NCBI GenBank assembly: GCA_003427395.1
Contig: BFEA01000032.1
Location: 156,175-179,110 of the forward strand
Source of the DNA: Chara braunii
Lineage: Eukaryota; Streptophyta; Charophyceae; Charales; Characeae
Length of the DNA stretch: 22,936 bases
Direction of reading: 5' to 3'
Positions 9,195 through 18,708 of this stretch are shown here, in pieces (the first letter of the stretch is position 1; each line of letters starts with the position of its first letter). A model generated the notes under the pieces. That model saw only the letters and a program-made list of their open reading frames with translations. It searched no databases and had not been told where the DNA came from. The position numbers and the translations under genes were made by a program.

Positions 9195-9758
9195 AAATAA
9201 CAACAACTAAAGTCAGCTTATATGAATATATTATCTCTCTATGAAACATAGGCAACAAAAATTCGTTTCTTTAAGCGCCAACTTTATTATCAATAAAAAA
9301 TTGACCATTCGTTTCTTTAAGAGCCAGCTTTATTATCAACAAAAAATAGACCATCCTACAAAAAGGTACTTTGCTACTTCAATGGAGCAACTCAACTTCT
9401 GAAATTCAACTCTTATCCTCACAAAAACAGTATCTCGTATCACTTCTTGGAAAATAAAACATACAACACTTCAAGTAATGTAATAATCCTGATCTTCTAT
9501 TTTCTTTAATTTTTTATATCTCAATTGCTCTTAACTTTAAACAAAATGAAAACAACTTCAACCAACTTATGTGAATATGTTATCTCTCTAGGAAGCATCT
9601 GGGACGGGAGTTCATTGATTTAAAAGCGGGGATACTTTGCCGATTCAGTGGAGACGGTTCAACTTCTGAGATTCGAGGCTTGTGCTCAGACGAGAAGAAG
9701 GAGTACCCCAAACCACTTTCTAGACAGTGAAACATGCAACACTTCAAATAATGCACCC
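9195..9758. repeat. diverged direct duplication with a nested 46-bp tandem
   Basis: About 9200-9482 and 9548-9755 align over matching blocks: AACAACT, a near-identical TATGTGAATATGTTATCTCTC-type block, TACTTTGC, CAACTTCTGARATTC, and ACAACACTTCAARTAATG at the end. The left copy is AT-rich, the right one much more GC-balanced. The left copy also contains a 46-bp tandem (9261-9306 and 9307-9352). A 63-codon frame lies on the minus strand of the right copy, but the left copy breaks it, so coding function is unproved. No Helitron terminus was confirmed here. Confidence 0.6.
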
Positions 9759-9916
9759 GACAAAAAATCATAAATTTTACTTTTCTAATTTAGTTTTTTC
9801 AATGTTTGTCTTTTGTGTTTCTTCAAACGAACAGAAACAAATTGTGTTGAAGAACTTTGTCAGTGAAATGGATGCTTCATCAACTGCCGGATACATACAT
9901 TCGATTTTAACGATCA

Positions 9917-10913
9917 ATGGATTCACAAATCTTTGACCCACTCTTTCGCAACTACTACCCACCTTCTGTTGATCGTCCACCAAACACGAGTATTTCATTA
10001 CCACGAATATTAGAAGGATTCCAAATTGCATATAGTCGTGCACATTACTGTAACATTTCAAATCCTATCATCGCACCAACACTTGACGATTTCTTTATTA
10101 TAGATTTATTTCGTCAAACTGTAACACCATTATCTCTTTTTGTCTCTTACTACAATCCCGTAGAAGTTACAAGAGCACAGTACGCATATCATTCATCTTA
10201 CGATTCTCCACCAAATACAAGACAGCTGTTTCATTTTCTACGACACGCTGCACTAATGACATTTCGATCCGCCCAAAGAATATTTTTCATCATCGATATC
10301 GCCGTTGCTATACGAATAATATCACACTCTTTCTTCTCATTTGTTCTTCTTTCATTAATTACATTTCATAACATCCCATTACATTCTTTATCGTTTGACG
10401 CAACACAAGAATTTGATGAAAATTTATCCAACTATATAAGAGCAAATCAAACAAATTTTAGAATATTTTTTTACTATTTTACACTTACACTTTGCACATT
10501 CATCACCCCAGTATCAAGACAATTAGCTCATTATGGAGCAACCTCGCTTCAACTTTATATTATTAACCACAATTATAACTCTCACATATTAACACAACTT
10601 GTCAATCTTTCTGAACACCTGCTATTTGCTTTTCGTCAAAACACACCTGAAAATCCGGTCTTTCTTGCACAATGGTTTCTTTGGGGCTCTAGTCCGTCAA
10701 AGCACACCTGAAAATCCGGCCTTTCTTGCACTTTATATTATTAACCACAATATGTACTTAACCATATTGTCAATATTCAACTTTATATTCATATTTTCTT
10801 TCTCACCCGATTCAACAACTCACACCTTTTACTGAATACCGACGCGCTTTTCGAGTCGATCATGACAGTAATGATTTAGCATTGTTTACTTTTGAGTCGC
10901 TCGGAATTGAATA
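9917..10913 (+). pseudogene. unrecognised protein, frame broken by a local duplication
   Basis: I do not recognise this protein. The ATG at 9917 opens 264 codons, rich in Phe, Ile, Leu, Ser and Thr, starting MDSQIFDPLFRNYYPP. A hydrophobic run (FFSFVLLSLITF, about residues 139-150) could be a membrane segment or simply reflect AT-rich codons. Near 10640 a local duplication repeats TPENPxFLA and LYIINHN and shifts the frame, ending the first frame at TGA 10709-10711. A second, protein-like frame then runs to TAA 10911-10913 and ends in DLALFTFESLGIE. Together they look like one gene of about 320 codons damaged by the duplication. A possible splice acceptor (GAACAG, about 9833) precedes it. Confidence 0.45.
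10552..10750 (+). repeat. two-part local duplication
   Basis: TTTATATTATTAACCACAAT occurs at about 10553 and again at about 10730. The block CACACCTGAAAATCCGG followed by CTTTCTTGCAC occurs at about 10642 and 10700. The order is A-B then B-A, so it is not a simple tandem. It causes the frame change in the 9917-10913 gene. Confidence 0.7.
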
Positions 10914-11017
10914 AAATCCATATATAAACAAAATTATTCATCATTGACTTCTCAAACACGTGACTACAAAATAATTCACCAAACAAATCTTTAATGCATC
11001 TCAATGTATATCTCCAA

Positions 11018-11189
11018 TTTTTTTTTTTCCTCTCACGTTTTTTTTTTTCCTTTTCTCCCTCCTTTCCTTTCCTTTCTTTCTCTTCTCGTAACTTTTTTCT
11101 CATTCCTTTTTAAAACATATTCTTTACATTTTTCTCCACATTTCTTTTTATACATAAATAATAACTCGTATTTTTCTACTTGTACTCAG
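11018..11189 (+). promoter_or_regulatory. polypyrimidine tract ending in a splice acceptor-like AG
   Basis: About 170 bases of C/T-rich sequence end in TTTTTCTACTTGTACTCAG, with ATAATG immediately after (ATG 11193). The composition and terminal CAG fit a 3' splice site. The same layout, pyrimidine-rich then ACAG then an A-rich leader and AATAATG, precedes the paralog at 12594. Inferred from sequence pattern only. Confidence 0.45.
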
Positions 11190-11192
11190 ATA

Positions 11193-11851
11193 ATGAATTC
11201 TGACACATTACACACTTCAACAAAGAATGTCGACTTAGATGCTCCACAGCCTAAATGAAACAGACCTGATATGAAATATATTTTGTGACTATTTAAGGAC
11301 ATGAGTCAAAAAAAGCGCACCAAGACACACATCATCCACGACAGAATCTCTGAGTTACAAACATTTATTGAAGAGCCAAAACCTGCAGGACCGTTGTTGG
11401 TAACAGAAAAGGGACACCTTGTTCAATTCAAATGGCGTTGGACAAGAGATGTATGGGTGGTCGACATGATTCTCACTGATACAGACCAAGAAGCGCAAGT
11501 TGATGACATACATTGGACACTCACAAACATATATGGAACTACATACAACGACATACTATCGCTACTACGCAAAGGTACTATATACGATTATAACGAAGAC
11601 TTTGCTATAACACCCATCGGAACTTTGTTGACGTTCAACCAAACAACTAGCCATAGAATACACGAATGAAATAATATTCACTATCTATGCTTTAATGTCA
11701 ATGCAAGATCAATGAAATCTGCTCCATGAAACACAATTGCACAACATAATGTGCAATCAAAATCAAACGATCAAATTTCTTCTGAAAACAATTCGATAGC
11801 AACTGCATCAAATGCTCAACAAGATCAAGATAGAACAACATGAATTACAAG
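11193..11851 (+). CDS. RPA/OB-fold-like protein, frame broken only by TGA
   Basis: From ATG 11193 one frame runs to a consensus donor, ACAAG|GTAAG (exon end 11851), interrupted by TGA at 11256, 11286, 11667, 11727 and 11841 and by no TAA or TAG. The best part (11301-11669) reads FKWRWTRDVWVVDMILTD, then DDIHWTL, then LLRKGTIYDYNEDFAITP. That pattern (strand ending LxD, later LxxGxIYxxxxF) resembles the first OB-fold of RPA70-type single-strand DNA binding proteins, which some plant Helitrons carry. A paralog lies at 12594-13112. Its place downstream of Helitron copy 1, on the same strand and with the same AT-rich codons, suggests cargo. Family assignment is tentative; gene status is uncertain because of the TGAs. 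Confidence 0.4.
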
Positions 11852-11856
11852 GTAAG
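11847..11856 (+). promoter_or_regulatory. consensus splice donor-like site
   Basis: ACAAG|GTAAG matches the major 5' splice-site consensus and sits where the open frame 11193-11851 would otherwise meet TAA (11853-11855). Joining to the acceptor-like TTTTTAG near 12254 would not give the better downstream frame, so the intron partner is unresolved. Confidence 0.4.
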
Positions 11857-12066
11857 AAACACAAAAATCAAATAAAACCTCATACTTTTTTTTCTAACTT
11901 ATCTTTTACTATCATTCTTCTCCATAATAATGTTCAAATATACAAAAATTCCACCTTACATATTTATACATATCTTGTGAATTTCAAATCCAACAAATGA
12001 ATAAATTTACCTTATTTAAAACATTTTTTTCCGTAATAAACATACGTATGTGTTTTTCGTTTCTTC

Positions 12067-12455
12067 GTGTGTTTTCTTTTTTTTGCTGGTGCTTGTTCAT
12101 ATTCAACGCCAATACATTATGTCAATCTTTCAACACTCTTCGCATATACTTACAACAACGCAATCTCCATCATGCAACACAAATCAATGAAGAAGTCATT
12201 ATTGTCTCATACTTTGCATACCACTCCACAACTTCCATCTCCTTATGTATCTTTTTAGCAGATTAACAGATACATACCATTATCACCAAACCTTCAAAAT
12301 CTTCGTATTGCAATCATCGACGATGTTATTTGTATTCTTGATATTCCTCATCCCGGAACGAGAATTCTATTAACCAATACTACTCACCATAAATTCATAT
12401 CTATATCCCTTGTACCTTTGAATGCGTCTTTCACTTTCATATACATTCTGAATTA
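12067..12455 (+). pseudogene. coding-like segment with one TAG, possible second OB-fold
   Basis: One frame reads from about 12067 to TAA 12453-12455 with a single in-frame TAG near 12256. The part after the TAG is the more protein-like: QINRYIPLSPNLQNLRIAIIDDVICILDIPHPGTR. IIDDVICILDI recalls the DVIGVVxxI opening of the second OB-fold of RPA70, which would follow the first OB-fold encoded upstream. TTTTTAG just before this part could equally be a splice acceptor making the upstream portion intron. Without homology searching this is only a suggestion. Confidence 0.3.
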
Positions 12456-12593
12456 AACAAAAACATTGTACTTACTTCTTTTTTTTTCATACCGTACAAC
12501 AATATAAAACATGACATTCCTTTCTCAATACATACTACAACTATAAAATAACTCAATTTTCTCTTTGTCATATTTCATGACAGATAAAAAATA

Positions 12594-13112
12594 ATGTCGG
12601 ACGCATCTTCAAGACCAAGCAACTGCATGGAGGACACAACGCGACATAAACGATACATACATCACACAAAAACTGTCGACCTCGAACGATATCTTCGTTT
12701 CCTTCTCATGTATCAACCGACACCAATCACCGAAACTGGACTTCTGGTATATCATCACGAATGACGACGAGGACGACAGAACATGATTACGATGTATTTG
12801 GCGGATACAGATCAACCAGAAGCAGTCGACGACATTCATGCAGCGCTCAACACAAAATACATGGGCACATACAAAAATCTAATTTCATTGCTACGAACAG
12901 CCACAGTCTACGACTACAACAAAAACTATGACATTCCACTGATAGGAACAACTATCACATTTCATTACACTTCTAATCATCACAAATTACTAGAACCTAC
13001 AGGAATAACATTCGATGCTGATTTTCAACTTATGATACCTCAACCCCTTCCCATCTATACATTATCCCTTCGACCAAACACACCTCTCAATTCCGATAAT
13101 ATAATTGAGTAA
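12594..13112 (+). pseudogene. paralog of the RPA/OB-fold-like protein
   Basis: ATG 12594 opens a frame of 172 codons closed by TAA 13110-13112, with one TGA at 12762-12764. It aligns with the segment at 11301-11669: LADTDQPEAVDDIH with LTDTDQEAQVDDIH, LISLLRTATVYDYNKNYDI with ILSLLRKGTIYDYNEDFAI, and GTTITF with GTLLTF. The TGA can be aligned with a TGG tryptophan of the relative (HE-TGA-RRGR against FKWRWTR, one-residue gap later). An acceptor-like site (TTTCATGACAG, exon start 12584) precedes it. The duplication of a gene next to a Helitron could be ancestral tandem duplication or repeated capture. Identity by eye is about 45-50 percent in the core. Confidence 0.45.
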
Positions 13113-14160
13113 AAATCGACTAATATTGACATACTATTTCTGATTTTTCAATCACATTTCACCTAAATAAGGCCAAAAAAATAAATTGTATATGTTCAAT
13201 AACTACCAAACAACATATGCATGCAATCCGATACCACACAGACAACAAGTTAATTTAGGGTCTTCAACATTAATCTCAAATGACTAAAAAATTGCAATAT
13301 GTTCTGTTTTTTTTTCACTGTAAATAAAACCTTGTTTGTTGGACATAAAGATTAGACATTCATATTCCAACTACTTTCACATCTTTATCTACTAGTTATT
13401 TCATTGTCTTCTCAATTTTCTCTTCTTCTCATAGAAAAACCACACAAAACAAAATAAATTGATTCTTATTCACCTAAACAAAAAGAAACAAACTAGAAGC
13501 AGTTACAACGGAAAGCAAGTTGGTCATCTCACCCTTACTCTATAACAGGATAAAGTACACTTCTTCATACTAATTAGATTGTTTTTTTCACATTTGTTTA
13601 TATGGACCTCCACAACTGTAAGCGCAAAGACAAAACAAACAATCTAGATCCTATCAATTATACCATAGAATAAGACCCGACTATAAACAAATTTTTCTTG
13701 TGCATAAAATAGTAATTCTGTCGTATGAATTGCTCCAACTTAATACCCTTTCTCCCTATGTTGTTTTTTTCCCCCATCATTGTTTCAGTTTTGTTCCTTT
13801 GAGCCATCATTTGCATTCTCCCTACTTCTCTCCTCTCCCCCTTTAAGCAGTACAAAGCTGTAAGAAAGACCTCACTCACCATCGGTCTAAAGTATAATGT
13901 GCAAACACGTGCTCTTCTGTATGAAAGATCTGTATCCCAATGACAATTTCCATCGTTTTGTACACCTAAAAAAGAGCGTCAAGCCTAGATGAGTTTGTCA
14001 GAGAACAAGTCGGTTTTAATAAGTATTAGTGTGACCTGTTGGAAGTCCCTTAGATACTTGACTGTTCGAAAAACAACGGTGGATTTCAAGAGATCTTCAA
14101 TAATCTTAAAACGAGGCCTGAATTGCCTATATAGCATGATCTTCTATGTGGTTTTATACT
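13113..14160. other. AT-rich stretch without recognisable genes
   Basis: No frame over about 75 codons looks like protein. The sequence is AT-rich with short T- and A-runs. There is no clear Helitron 3' end (hairpin followed by CTRR), although one would be expected downstream of the cargo-like genes if they belong to copy 1. Confidence 0.5.
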
Positions 14161-14184
14161 AATCATCATCATCATCATCATCAT
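14161..14184 (+). repeat. (ATC)n microsatellite
   Basis: About seven to eight uninterrupted ATC units. They stand near the border where base composition changes from AT-rich to GC-balanced. Confidence 0.9.
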
Positions 14185-15270
14185 ATAAGGGAGGCTGAGC
14201 GTGGTTTTCGACATGATCGGTTCTGTCACTCCGGGTAGACTGTAAGGACCCCGGCCTCAAGCTTCTTGTTGATAATATCAGCCTTTGGCACTGGGCCCGT
14301 GTTTTTCAAAAAAAAAAAAAAAACTGACACTGCCGAAATAAATCGAAGTTTATTTCTCAGGTCCCCGGCCTCCTTCTTTTCAAACATTAAATTGATACGT
14401 CACCTTTTGAAAAAAATAAACCATGTAGCTTTTGCCTGAGGGTTACTGTCCATCTGATTGTTACCACATGTTGTTGTGTGTAATCTGTTAAACCATTAAC
14501 CCTAGTGGTCATCTTTATATGACATCCTACGGTGAGTGATGGTATGTGACAATGTTGTGGTTGCGATTAGATTGATTGGCATGCATTTGTGAGTTTGAAA
14601 GAAACTACACGAGCTAGTGCTAAGCATGCTGATACAAGCAAGCATCACTAGTACTGTCGGGAAGGCTCCATCTATTGGTGGGGAGCAGCACCTGCTGGAA
14701 AACGGGTCCAGTGTCCCTATGAGGAACAATGCAAACAGTCTCTGTGAACTTGAAACGATGGGGAGACTTGCGAGCTATCCCGGGTCCTTGACACCTGGCG
14801 TTATGTAACTGCTGGTTCCACACAGACCTGATGGTGACCCCCAAGGCTACAATCTCCTACCCCCTGGCTGCGTCCCCGAGCCCCGCGCAGTCACAGTTGG
14901 ATGTCTATGTGTGTGTGCGGGAGTGCTTTGTAATGTGCGTATGTGAGTGAGTGCGTGTGGGCGCCTGCGTGGAGCAAAGCACGGTCCACTGTACCGCAGA
15001 GCTGAATAAGGCCCATCGTAGCATAGAGTGAGCAGAAAACTCGAGCGTCGTCGAAAAGTCCGCGTCGTAGAGCAGCGAAGTCCTGCGCCATAAGAAAGTC
15101 GACCGTAGCGTAGGCCGACTGCGACTTCGTGTGCGACCTTTTTTGTCGTGCGGCCCTCTCAGGCTGCGGTATACTGGGCTTCGGCGTCTGCGTCAAGGTG
15201 TCGCATTTTCGGCGACGGGCGACCAGAACGCAAAGTGGGTTTTTAGGGGGCAAAAGTTTGGGGGGGACCG
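14185..15270. other. GC-balanced stretch without recognised genes
   Basis: A run of about 16 A lies near 14308-14323, and the phrases GGACCCCGGCCTC and GGTCCCCGGCCTCC flank it at about 14248 and 14361, a possible short repeat pair. A GT-rich, imperfect microsatellite is at about 14908-14963. Frames exist on both strands (75 codons plus, 165 codons minus to 15388) but show no domain, and the minus frame crosses a repeat. The composition is host-like and unlike the Helitron blocks. Confidence 0.4.
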
Positions 15271-15275
15271 GTCCT

Positions 15276-15448
15276 TGGCAAAATTGGGCACTACCTACAG
15301 GTAGCTCTGGAATGACCGGGCCTTTTGGAAAAAGCAAGGACCGGTCCTCGGGTTGAAGCCGACCCCTAAAAGGATAGGTCATTGGCAAAATTGGGGACTA
15401 CCTACAGGCAGATCTGGAATGACCAGACCTTTTGGAAAAAGCAAGGAC
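15276..15448. repeat. direct repeat of about 67 bp, period 106 bp
   Basis: 15276-15342 and 15382-15448 share TTGGCAAAATTGGG, ACTACCTACAGG, TCTGGAATGACC and CCTTTTGGAAAAAGCAAGGA with only a few substitutions. The spacer contains ACCGGTCCTCGGGTTG, which echoes the ACCGGTCC just before the first copy, so the true unit is probably the whole 106 bp. Confidence 0.85.
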
Positions 15449-15571
15449 ATGAAAGGTAGGCGTGCTCTCGTTTCAGCCGAATGAACGCCGGCTCTTAGCG
15501 CAAAGCGCCGAACGTCGGTGCGAAGACATTGGGGGGCGTGGAGGGTTTTGAAATTCATAATTTATAATTTC

Positions 15572-15739
15572 TAACACACGGTGAACGTGCGAGATCTTGA
15601 CACAGCAAGAGAGAGAGAGAGTACGGACTTGAAACGAAGACATAAACGCGTGTGGTAACACACCGTGAACATGAGCGATCGAACACAGCAAGAGAGAGGG
15701 AGTACGAATGTGAAACAAAGACCTAAACGTGTATGGTGA
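15572..15739. repeat. 2 x 84-bp tandem repeat with (GA)n core
   Basis: Units at 15572-15655 and 15656-15739 share AACACAC-GGTGAAC, CACAGCAAGAGAGAG, GTACG, TGAAAC-AAGAC and TAAACG. The GA run differs slightly between units. The repeat leads into the (CT)n tract at 15781. Confidence 0.85.
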
Positions 15740-15777
15740 GGCACAAAGAGAGTTGACTTTGACTTCTGATAACACGG

Positions 15778-15780
<3 letters not shown>

Positions 15781-15831
<51 letters not shown>
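15781..15831 (+). repeat. (CT)n microsatellite
   Basis: About 25 perfect CT units. It borders the GC-balanced block and the AT-rich satellite that follows. Confidence 0.97.
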
Positions 15832-15837
<6 letters not shown>

Positions 15838-15900
15838 CCTAGCTTGTTCCTTTAGTAGTATTCATTTTCCTAACTTTACAGGCTAAGTGAAAAACCATCA

Positions 15901-16911
15901 CTCAGAGTCATTGTTAGATTTATCATAAACTACGACCTTCGCTTATGGCCATATTCATATTCATTGCTTCAAATACAGATGTACTTAAGTCTTTCCTTAC
16001 AACCATTTTAATTTAATCTGTCGCTTAAGGATTGTTTGTCGACTATAGAAAAATGACATTTCGTATGGCTTTCACTTAGAGCGATTGCTTACTGTCAATT
16101 GTAATTAGGCTTTTGCTTAAAGGTTTTTGTTGACTTAGAGTCATTGCTACATTTATCGTAAACTAGAACCACTGACCTTCTCTTATGGACAAATTCTTGT
16201 CTCAAATAAAAATGTATTTCGGTCTTTACGTACAAGCCATTTGAATTTAGTCATTCACTTGAGAATTGTTTGTGGACTTTAAAAAAGTGGCATTTCGTAT
16301 GACTTTCACGTAGAGTCATTGCTTACTGCTATTCGTAATTAGGTTTTTGCATAGACTCTATTTTTCGACTTTAGAGAAGTGTCATGTCGTATGATTTTCA
16401 CTTAGAGTCATTGCTACATTTATCCTTAACTGCGGCCTTCGCTTAGGGCCATATTCATATTCATTGTTTCAAATAAAAATGTACTTAGGTCTTTCCTCAC
16501 AACAATTTAAATTTAGTCATTCGCTTAAGAATTTCTTGTTGACTATAGAAAAGTGGCGTTTCGTACAGGTTTCCTTTACAATTGTTGCTTATTGCTAATT
16601 GTAATTATGTTTTTTGCTTAAAGTGGGTTTTTTAACTTTAGAAAAGTGTGATTTCGTACAACTTTTACTTAGAGCAATTGTTATATTTATCCTAAACTGC
16701 GACCTTCGTTTTTAGCCAAATTCATTGCCGTTTTTTTTCCTTTTGTTTCTTGAACAAAAACTTGAACCTATTAGTAGGAAGCTGCAATTGGTGGAAAGCA
16801 AGTTCAAAGTTTTATGACAGATGAAAATTGACAATCTTACCTCAAATAAAAATGTATTTAGGCCTTTGCTGACAAACCATTTGAATTTAGTCATTCGCTT
16901 ATGAATTGTTT
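15901..16911 (+). repeat. degenerate satellite, four units of about 233-267 bp
   Basis: The marker CTTAGAG (CTCAGAG in the first unit) recurs at 15901, 16134, 16401 and 16668, giving periods of 233, 267 and 267 bp. Each unit then carries TCATTG, ACATTTATC, AAACT and CGACCTTCG-like blocks, TCAAATAAAAATGTA, GGTCTTT and TTTAGTCATTCGCTTA. A half-period echo (CACTTAGAGCGATTGCTTACTG and similar) suggests a compound unit. The fourth unit holds about 120 bp of extra sequence (about 16724-16845) and ends abruptly where Helitron copy 2 begins. Confidence 0.85.
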
Positions 16912-17339
16912 GATGCAATTCCTAGACCATCAACAACATTATTACCTGGAAAAATTAATATTGATAATTTTTATAAAGTTATTTCAACACTGAACCACAA
17001 CTTTTACAAATAAAAAAAAATATTTAATTCGTCATTATGTTTTTCGACAACTGTTACAATTTTATAAATTGAACAATAAATATTATAAAGAAATACTTAT
17101 AGACGAAAATAAAATCAATGCCTTAGAAAAAAATAATGGAGAATCAATACCCACAACAGTTTACAATCTTACAAAAGATAAATCAAATTTAGTAGATAAA
17201 ATAGACAACGAAGAACACTCAATTGCAAAAACAATAGATTCAACAGACGGAGAAATTTATATAGAAAAAACAAAATTATTTACAAAAACAATTTGCTTCA
17301 ACAATGAACATGACAGCAAAAAAACTAATGGACAATAAA
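16912..17339 (+). pseudogene. DUF6570-like module remnant (copy 2)
   Basis: TLLPGKINIDNFYKVI matches TLLPKSITKDTFYRII of copy 1; after a frame change QLLQIKKNI parallels QLTRIKKLHH. A further frame, from 17069, gives NKYYKEILIDENKINALEKNN, parallel to NPFYSNVKFDKTHLDS, followed by an acidic spacer ending at TAA 17336-17338. At least two frame changes and several stops are present. It cannot be functional. Confidence 0.6.
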
Positions 17340-17960
17340 TAATTAAAAAATATTCATTCTCAAATTTATGTCATTTAATCATCGAATAAACAAGGTAATA
17401 CATTCGATACTGATATTGATGCAAAAATGTTCCTTCACCTTTTTCATATGGGCGTTGACATATTGGAGATTCAGATAGTTGTATTCATGTCTCAAAGTCT
17501 GAATACATAAAACATTTTTTTTTTTTAAGCCATCATAAATTTGCAAAAGATTCATACTTTATTTTAGTTATGTTTTATAAAGAAACTATGGAACGTAACC
17601 ATACCATGTCACACATCAGATGCACAACCAACCCATAAATACAAGAATCCATTGCAAATATATCTTGAAAAGATTTTGAAATAACTTTAGAAAATAAACA
17701 ACGACGACTATATGATAATGAATCCGTCGTTGTCAATGGCGCTGCACAAAAATTATTACATCATGTTAAATATGCCACATCTTATGTTTGGGGCAACAAC
17801 GCAGAACGATGAATGCATCGTCAATAAACTTTTGCAACATAGGATAGATTTGGTCAACCAATAATTTATTAAACATCAACTCCTAATACAGAAACAACTT
17901 TCACAATTGTCTCATATACAAGACTAATAAAAATTAACAATTTCTAAAATAATTTAGAAC
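17340..17960 (+). pseudogene. Rep domain, N-terminal part (copy 2)
   Basis: Recognisable blocks are MFLHLFHMG, SEYIKHFFFLSHHKFAKDSYF (parallel to the NRQFAQDPYY block of copy 1) and, from about 17755, LLHHVKYATSYVWGNNAER, followed by DRFGQPIIY. The last two match the block GSNxxR...FGxPxxxxTxxP of Helitron Rep domains. Between AER and the end there are TGA, TAA, TAG and TAA in one otherwise sensible frame, so point nonsense changes dominate here too. Confidence 0.6.
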
Positions 17961-17975
17961 AAAAATAATATATAT

Positions 17976-18043
17976 TAGGCTACCAGCCGGGCCGCGCGGG
18001 TCCCCGGTGGCCAGCCCGTGCGTGCAAGGATCATAGAAGGCCC

Positions 18044-18074
<31 letters not shown>

Positions 18075-18253
18075 AAAAAATACTATGATATGCAGAAAAA
18101 TAAACTTAACAACTTTTGCCTAGCGTCACATCGAAATTCTACACCAAATTTGGAAAAAAAAATAAAATTTAAAAATATTTATTTTATTTTTATTATTATT
18201 ATTATTTTTTTTGTCCGGGCGGGCAAGTGACCCCGGGTCATTCTGGTAGCCTA
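17976..18253. mobile_element. 274-bp MITE with perfect terminal inverted repeats and TA target duplication
   Basis: TAGGCTACCAG (17976-17986) and CTGGTAGCCTA (18243-18253) are perfect inverse complements. Read as TA target duplications, the element spans 17978-18251 with 9-bp TIRs GGCTACCAG. TA duplication is typical of Tc1/mariner-type elements. Subterminal regions are GC-rich with short palindromes (TGACC-CCG-GGTCA near the right end); the middle has a run of about 27 A and an AT module shared with about 1098-1246. No transposase is encoded, so it is non-autonomous. It interrupts Rep of Helitron copy 2, so it is younger than that insertion. Confidence 0.8.
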
Positions 18254-18312
18254 TACTATATACCTATATCATAAATAAAAAAGACAGGACTTCAAGATAA
18301 TATAGCTTCTGC

Positions 18313-18708
18313 ATGATTGTTTGATAAATTGATAACAATATTTTTTTAATATATCGCAAGATATGATAATACAACACAACCACCAACCATACAATGTGGA
18401 CTATTTGAATATATTAATGCTTATTATGGAATGATTGAAACATAAGGACGTGGTACATTACATTTGCATTGTCTTCTTTGGATAAAAGATGCACCAACAA
18501 CAAGTGTTGAGAATGAAAAATATATAAAAGACGAAAATGCATTAATACAAATACTAAGTCATACAGACAATATTGTTAAGACAAATTTACCAATGGACGT
18601 ACATACTATACCTTGCCCTAAATGTAATAACACAACAAGTTTGAAAACAATTAATATGCCCCTATTTACATTTAGAACACTTTTTCGAAAAAAATCAACC
18701 AGACTGTA
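18313..18708 (+). pseudogene. Rep HLH core (copy 2)
   Basis: One frame runs from about 18313 through LFDKLITIFF and QCGLFEYINAYYGMIET to GRGTLHLHCLLWIKDAP, with the metal-binding His-Leu-His at 18461-18469. It continues to a Cys pair, CPKCNN (about 18613), and ends at TAG near 18708. TAA at 18443-18445 sits exactly where copy 1 has CAA (Gln, 4488-4490) in ETQ-RGT. Another TAA and a TGA lie upstream in the same frame. The spacing between FFH-like and AYYG blocks is longer than in copy 1 and closer to the family norm. Confidence 0.7.

Noticed and set aside
9580-9771. 63-codon minus-strand frame with a fairly protein-like sequence
   Set aside because: The homologous left copy (about 9200-9482) breaks the frame with stops in the same register, so coding function is not supported, although a fragment of an old gene remains possible.
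14891-15388. 165-codon open frame on the minus strand
   Set aside because: It crosses a 106-bp direct repeat, has no recognisable domain and lies in GC-balanced DNA where long chance frames are common.
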